DNA from: JAGXTF01 sp038317095
GTDB lineage: Bacteria > Bacteroidota > Bacteroidia > NS11-12g > UBA955
Length of the DNA: 64,000 bases
Assembly (NCBI GenBank): GCA_038317095.1
Contig: JBBQBB010000004.1
Location: 29,982-93,981 of the forward strand
Direction: 5' to 3'
The notes under the pieces are model-generated. The model ran no database searches, had not been told where the DNA came from, and worked only from the letters and a program-made list of their open reading frames with translations. The first letter of the stretch is position 1. The number at the start of each line of letters is the position of its first letter. Below are positions 60,725 through 64,000 of the stretch, piece by piece. The position numbers and the translations under genes were made by a program.

Positions 60725-61900
60725 ATGAAATTTGAGATACGAGTGTCGATGCGCTACACATTATTGTTAATTATAATTTTAAATGTCATGGTTGCTTTGG
60801 GTCAGCCAAAATCTGGCAAACCAACTAAACCTATGTCTACAGAAGGACCTGAGATTGAGTGGGCGAGAAAAGAACACAATTTTGGAAGGGTGGATATTAA
60901 TCTACAGTATATACGTACAAAGTTTATGTTCAAAAACACTGGCAACAAGCCTTTGGTTATAACCAATGCAGTGGCATCTTGTGGTTGCACCACGCCAAAC
61001 TGGACCAAAGATTCAGTATTGCCTGGAGATTCAGGATTTGTGGAAGTAAAATATGAAACCATAGGCAGGCCTGGTGGATTTAGAAAAGCCGTAACAGTGT
61101 ACTCAAACTCCATAAACAATGCTTATGTTCAATTGGATATTTTGGGGGATGTTTATGTGGAGCCCGTAAAAGCGGAAGAAAAAGCGCCGGATTATGGCAA
61201 ACTCTATTTTTCCAAACAAACTTTAGAATTTAAAACACTTAGAGACAATGGAACAGATACTGTGCAGGTTCGTGTGGTAAACGGGAGTCTATTTACTACA
61301 GAATTTGAACCGCTACTACCTCTTCCAGTATTTTGCAAAATAACCGGTTATCCTACCACTTTAGAACCCAATGAAAATGCGTTGATGACCATTATTTTAG
61401 ATGGTAGACTCATAAAGAGTTATGGTTTTGGAGCTTTTGAAATTCCAATCAACAGTTCCAGTCCAGTAAATCCGAACATGGGTTTGTACGTGGCTTACAC
61501 ACGCAGACAATATTTTCCAAAAATGAATGAAAAGCAACTGGCAAAAACTGCAAGGTTAAAATTAAGCACTCCTAATGAACTATTGGATTTTGGAAAGCAC
61601 GCAAGTGGAGACGTGTTGGACACAATGATAACTTTTACCAATACAGGGAAATCGGATTTGGTGATACATGAAATTTATCCTGAATGCACTTGTGTAAGAG
61701 TAACTTTTAATAAAAACATATTAAAACCAGGGGAATCTATGCCTGTATCTTTTTCGTATGACACGGTTACTAAAAACGGCACAACCACCCAAAGTGTTTG
61801 GATAGTGAGCAATGATCCCACAAAACCCGAAAGATTTTTATATTTAAAAACAACATTGCCAAAAAGGGAACAAAAATGCCAAACTTGCCCAGACAGATAA
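60725..61900 (+). CDS. DUF1573-containing secreted protein
   Basis: The 391-aa protein (383 if ATG 60749) has a signal peptide (LLLIIILNVMVALGQ) and two DUF1573 (ASH-like, Ig-like) domains: FKNTGNKPLVITNAVASCGC with TTPNWTKDSVLPGDSGFVEV, and TFTNTGKSDLVIHEIYPECT with CVRVTFNKNILKPGESMPVS. Each contains the NTG...C-x-C hallmark. It ends KREQKCQTCPDR. DUF1573 proteins are common periplasmic or outer-membrane-associated proteins in Bacteroidota, with unknown function. The start of ATG 60725 or 60749 is ambiguous; the second gives a shorter, more typical signal peptide. Confidence 0.85.
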   Translation: MKFEIRVSMRYTLLLIIILNVMVALGQPKSGKPTKPMSTEGPEIEWARKEHNFGRVDINLQYIRTKFMFKNTGNKPLVITNAVASCGCTTPNWTKDSVLPGDSGFVEVKYETIGRPGGFRKAVTVYSNSINNAYVQLDILGDVYVEPVKAEEKAPDYGKLYFSKQTLEFKTLRDNGTDTVQVRVVNGSLFTTEFEPLLPLPVFCKITGYPTTLEPNENALMTIILDGRLIKSYGFGAFEIPINSSSPVNPNMGLYVAYTRRQYFPKMNEKQLAKTARLKLSTPNELLDFGKHASGDVLDTMITFTNTGKSDLVIHEIYPECTCVRVTFNKNILKPGESMPVSFSYDTVTKNGTTTQSVWIVSNDPTKPERFLYLKTTLPKREQKCQTCPDR

Positions 61901-61916
61901 AAATTCACTAAATTTG
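61885..61916 (+). promoter_or_regulatory. Promoter of the small T9SS protein gene
   Basis: TTG (61885-61887), 21-nt spacer and TAAATTTG (61909-61916) form a full promoter whose first part is in the end of the DUF1573 gene. The ATG at 61938 follows 22 nt after the -7 box. Confidence 0.65.
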
Positions 61917-61937
61917 CACAACAAAAATTAATACAAA

Positions 61938-62705
61938 ATGAAAAAACACTTACTTACTTTACTAACGATTGCGGGTTTCTCTTCACTTTCATACGGCCAG
62001 GTTTCCGTTGATTGGTCTGTCGATCAAATACTCACACCCACATCTATAAACAGCGCTAGCACTGGAACCCAAGTGCCATTAGATGTTGTGTTAAAAAACA
62101 ATGGCACAGACAGTTGTAAAATTGGCGATTCAGTTTATTTATCCTTCTATGTTGCCATAGGTGCCACTGCATACATCTATTGGCCAACCAGCAATCTTAC
62201 CCAAGTGGGATTTATTAAGAAATTAACCAAGAATTTAAAAAGCGGTGATACCATTCACTTTACGAACACTTTTACTTCTGGAGTTGGAGTTTATCCATCT
62301 CAAAGTGCAACAATTCGTGTAACTTCAATTATTTTAAACAGACCGAGAGGTCTTGGATATGAAAGCACAAGCTCTGCGGTTAACAACAGCAAAAGCAACA
62401 CCATCACTTGGTATAATATTCAAGGTTGGCCTGTTTCTGTTAAAAATACCGTTACAAGCAGCGCATCAATAGCGCCTACTGTAGTTTCAGAATCATTTAC
62501 CACCACCTTAAATGTGCAAAACGTAAATACAGCAACTACCATTCAGTTGTTCGACCTTACAGGCAGAGAAGTAATGAAATCAAACTTTGCGGCAGGTGTA
62601 AGCACCTTTAGCCTTTCTGCGGAGAAACTTACCAATGGAACTTACATTGCCAAAATTGTAAACGGTGATTTGGTTTCTTCCACAAAAATTGTAGTTCAGA
62701 AATAA
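61938..62705 (+). CDS. T9SS type A sorting-domain secreted protein
   Basis: The 255-aa protein has a signal peptide (LLTLLTIAGFSSLSYGQ), an Ig-like or CARDB-like body (STGTQVPLDVVLKNNGTDSC, GDTIHFTNTFTSGVG) and a C-terminal sorting domain (TIQLFDLTGREVMKSNFAAG, LTNGTYIAKIVNGDLVSSTK). It should be exported by T9SS and retained or cleaved at the surface. The gene has its own promoter and terminator. Function unknown. Confidence 0.85.
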   Translation: MKKHLLTLLTIAGFSSLSYGQVSVDWSVDQILTPTSINSASTGTQVPLDVVLKNNGTDSCKIGDSVYLSFYVAIGATAYIYWPTSNLTQVGFIKKLTKNLKSGDTIHFTNTFTSGVGVYPSQSATIRVTSIILNRPRGLGYESTSSAVNNSKSNTITWYNIQGWPVSVKNTVTSSASIAPTVVSESFTTTLNVQNVNTATTIQLFDLTGREVMKSNFAAGVSTFSLSAEKLTNGTYIAKIVNGDLVSSTKIVVQK

Positions 62706-62720
62706 TTAACAATCTAGGTT

Positions 62721-62760
62721 AAACAAAAAAAGCTGCTCTAATAAGCGGCTTTTTTTGTTT
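62721..62760. terminator. Terminator after the small T9SS gene
   Basis: AAACAAAAAAAGCTGCT and AGCGGCTTTTTTTGTTT (with one G-U pair) form a long stem around a 6-nt loop. The A/T arms suggest it works on both strands. Confidence 0.85.
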
Positions 62761-63055
62761 AAATTCATAAATACAGATTTTGGGAACTCAACACAAATGG
62801 TGATTTAGAAAATAAGGATGAAAAGCTTTTACCTGAAATATGGTGATTTTTATTTGCAGCAAAATTTTGATTACTGCCTTTTGGCAAAGGCAAATTTACA
62901 TTCGACTAAAAGCCAACATTATAATAAACTGCAAATTTGTAAGTCACCCAAATAAATTCTTAATAAAAAACCAAATATGCTTGGTTATGTGAGTTCTTTG
63001 ACTATTTTTGTAAAACACTATACAAGTTTTAAAAATAATCAACCCTTAAAATACT
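62761..63055. other. Intergenic region before the last gene
   Basis: About 295 nt of AT-rich sequence without an open frame or RNA gene that I can support. Its only recognised content is the promoter at 62981-63010. Confidence 0.6.
62981..63010 (+). promoter_or_regulatory. Promoter of the last (truncated) gene
   Basis: TTG (62981-62983), 19-nt spacer and TATTTTTG (63003-63010) make a full promoter match; ATG 63056 follows after 45 nt. This supports 63056 as the start rather than a downstream TTG. Confidence 0.65.
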
Positions 63056-64000
63056 ATGTTGCCATCATTTAACTCCAAAAAATTCAACCGTATAATCATT
63101 GCGGTTGTTTCATTTATGCTTCTTACCCCACCAAATTGCTGTAAGTCTAACACTTAAGGCAACTGCAAATTGCCAAGCAAACAAGTTGAATATACATTGG
63201 CTGGTATGGGATTCGGCAGCGTTGCATGTGTGGGATGGGGATCAATTGCCTGGCGACCCGCTTACAATGGTTATTTATCCGCATGAGTTTAAAAGGCAAA
63301 ATGGCAGTTTGCAATCTTTATATGTAAGAATTAATATTATAGGCCAGTGCGAAGAACAAGACAGCACAATACGCGTAAATCCTTATATGGGCAGAAAATT
63401 TGGAGACATAGACACCTTAATTATTGATACCTACAATGTAAAAGATACTTTTAAAGTACTATATCAAAACAGGGCCAAGCCCAATAGCCGCTATAATGCC
63501 TGGGAGTGGCGCATGGATGTAGAAAAAAGCAAGCAAAACATTTTAAAAGACAGGGCTGGGGCAAAAGATGTTACGGGTTTTTCCAATGGTAGCATTTGGA
63601 TAAAACGGCCGAATACGGGATTTGAGAGCAACAATATTACAGCTATACAAGTGCTTTTTAACAATTGTACATTCGCCATCACACATAGGGTAGACCCCAT
63701 ACCCACATTTTCGCATTGCCTTGCATGTTATGGCCGGCACAAAATTGTGTTACAGAAAACTTTTGAAGCGCATAAGGATACCAACTGCGTGATAAAGCGT
63801 TTTGTGGCTTGCGGAAAAGATGCAAATATGGACGCCGACGATGTGGTAGACAAAAGCAGTGGTCCCGATAAAAACACCGTGGTAAAGCACAGTATTTTTG
63901 TAAAGGTATGTGTTTGCCAGCCTTTCAAATTAAACCGCAACGGCAAGCGCAACTATTTTACCCACGCAGTAGTTATGAACATTGCCCGCACTGGTTTTGA
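63056..64000 (+). CDS. Secreted protein, runs off the right edge; signal peptide and mature part in different frames
   Basis: ATG 63056 starts MLPSFNSKKFNRIIIAVVSF plus MLLTPPN, a clear signal peptide, but this frame stops with TAA at 63155. The +1 frame is open from 63096 to the window end and encodes VSLTLKATANCQANKLNIHW followed by a long Cys-containing beta-rich region. Examples are LVWDSAALHVWDGDQLPGD, INIIGQCEEQDSTIRVN, NAWEWRMDVEKSKQN and CTFAITHRVDPIPTFSHCLA. It lacks a recognisable domain. A TTG in that frame at 63099 is a possible but weak start. A frameshift between about 63125 and 63150, real or from sequencing, would join a signal peptide to a mature part starting near TANCQA. 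Family unknown; surface protein likely. Confidence 0.6.

Overview
The window looks like chromosomal DNA of a member of the Bacteroidota, perhaps from the Sphingobacteriales/Chitinophagales side. Several things point there. Secreted proteins end in type IX secretion (T9SS) sorting domains. Genes typical of the phylum are present: YtxJ of the bacillithiol system, DUF4271, an S46 dipeptidyl-peptidase, and a CarboxypepD_reg-type TonB receptor. Promoters carry the Bacteroidota -7 box TAnnTTTG, and Shine-Dalgarno sequences are generally absent. Non-ATG starts are common (TTG for menD, the geranylgeranyl-reductase-like gene, the LTA-synthase-like gene and the BamA-like gene; GTG for the sigma factor and its partner). 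I see no phage, IS, CRISPR, tRNA or rRNA.

Left part (1-16 kb): the end of an RND/TolC metal-efflux system and its adaptor; a lipoprotein with two CxxCH motifs; an MBL hydrolase; menD with an overlapping SDR-like gene; a gene-poor, AT-rich kilobase holding GC-rich inverted repeats (4781-5821). Then, leftward, smpB with a thioesterase-like gene, and ytxJ with an unlisted 42-aa lipoprotein gene. A THUMP-like methyltransferase meets a three-gene unit (BamA-like, DUF4271, hemD) tail to tail; hemW, a frame-broken membrane-protein gene, a stress flavoprotein-like gene and a geranylgeranyl-reductase-like/ferredoxin pair follow.

Middle (16-41 kb): a compact unit of an ECF sigma factor, a protein with a cytoplasmic N-terminus, one inner-membrane helix and a C-terminal beta-barrel (resembling the dual-membrane-spanning anti-sigma architecture), a T9SS surface protein, and then a cysteine-rich PKD surface protein. 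After that come a universal stress protein, a TRIC-like channel, a TonB receptor, YkuK, an amphipathic-helix protein, SecA, a PNGase-F-like T9SS protein with a LamG domain, a membrane lipoprotein, an S46 peptidase whose specificity residue predicts DPP11-type Asp/Glu preference, and a rhodanese-rhodanese-thioredoxin operon.

Right part (41-58.7 kb, minus strand): one complete str-S10-spc-alpha ribosomal cluster, rpsL-rpsG-fusA-rpsJ through secY-infA-rpmJ-rpsM-rpsK-rpsD-rpoA-rplQ, with near-identical promoters before rpsL and, internally, before infA. L17 carries an unusual C-terminal helix-hairpin-helix extension. The end (58.8-64 kb) holds an LTA-synthase-like sulfatase-fold membrane enzyme, a DUF1573 protein, a small T9SS protein and a secreted protein that runs off the window, whose signal peptide and mature part lie in different frames.

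The most interesting items are the sigma/trans-envelope anti-sigma/T9SS module, two frame-broken genes (one with a classical A-AAA-AAC slippery heptamer), the reductase-ferredoxin pair, the twin ribosomal promoters and the thioesterase-like gene that lacks a usable canonical start.
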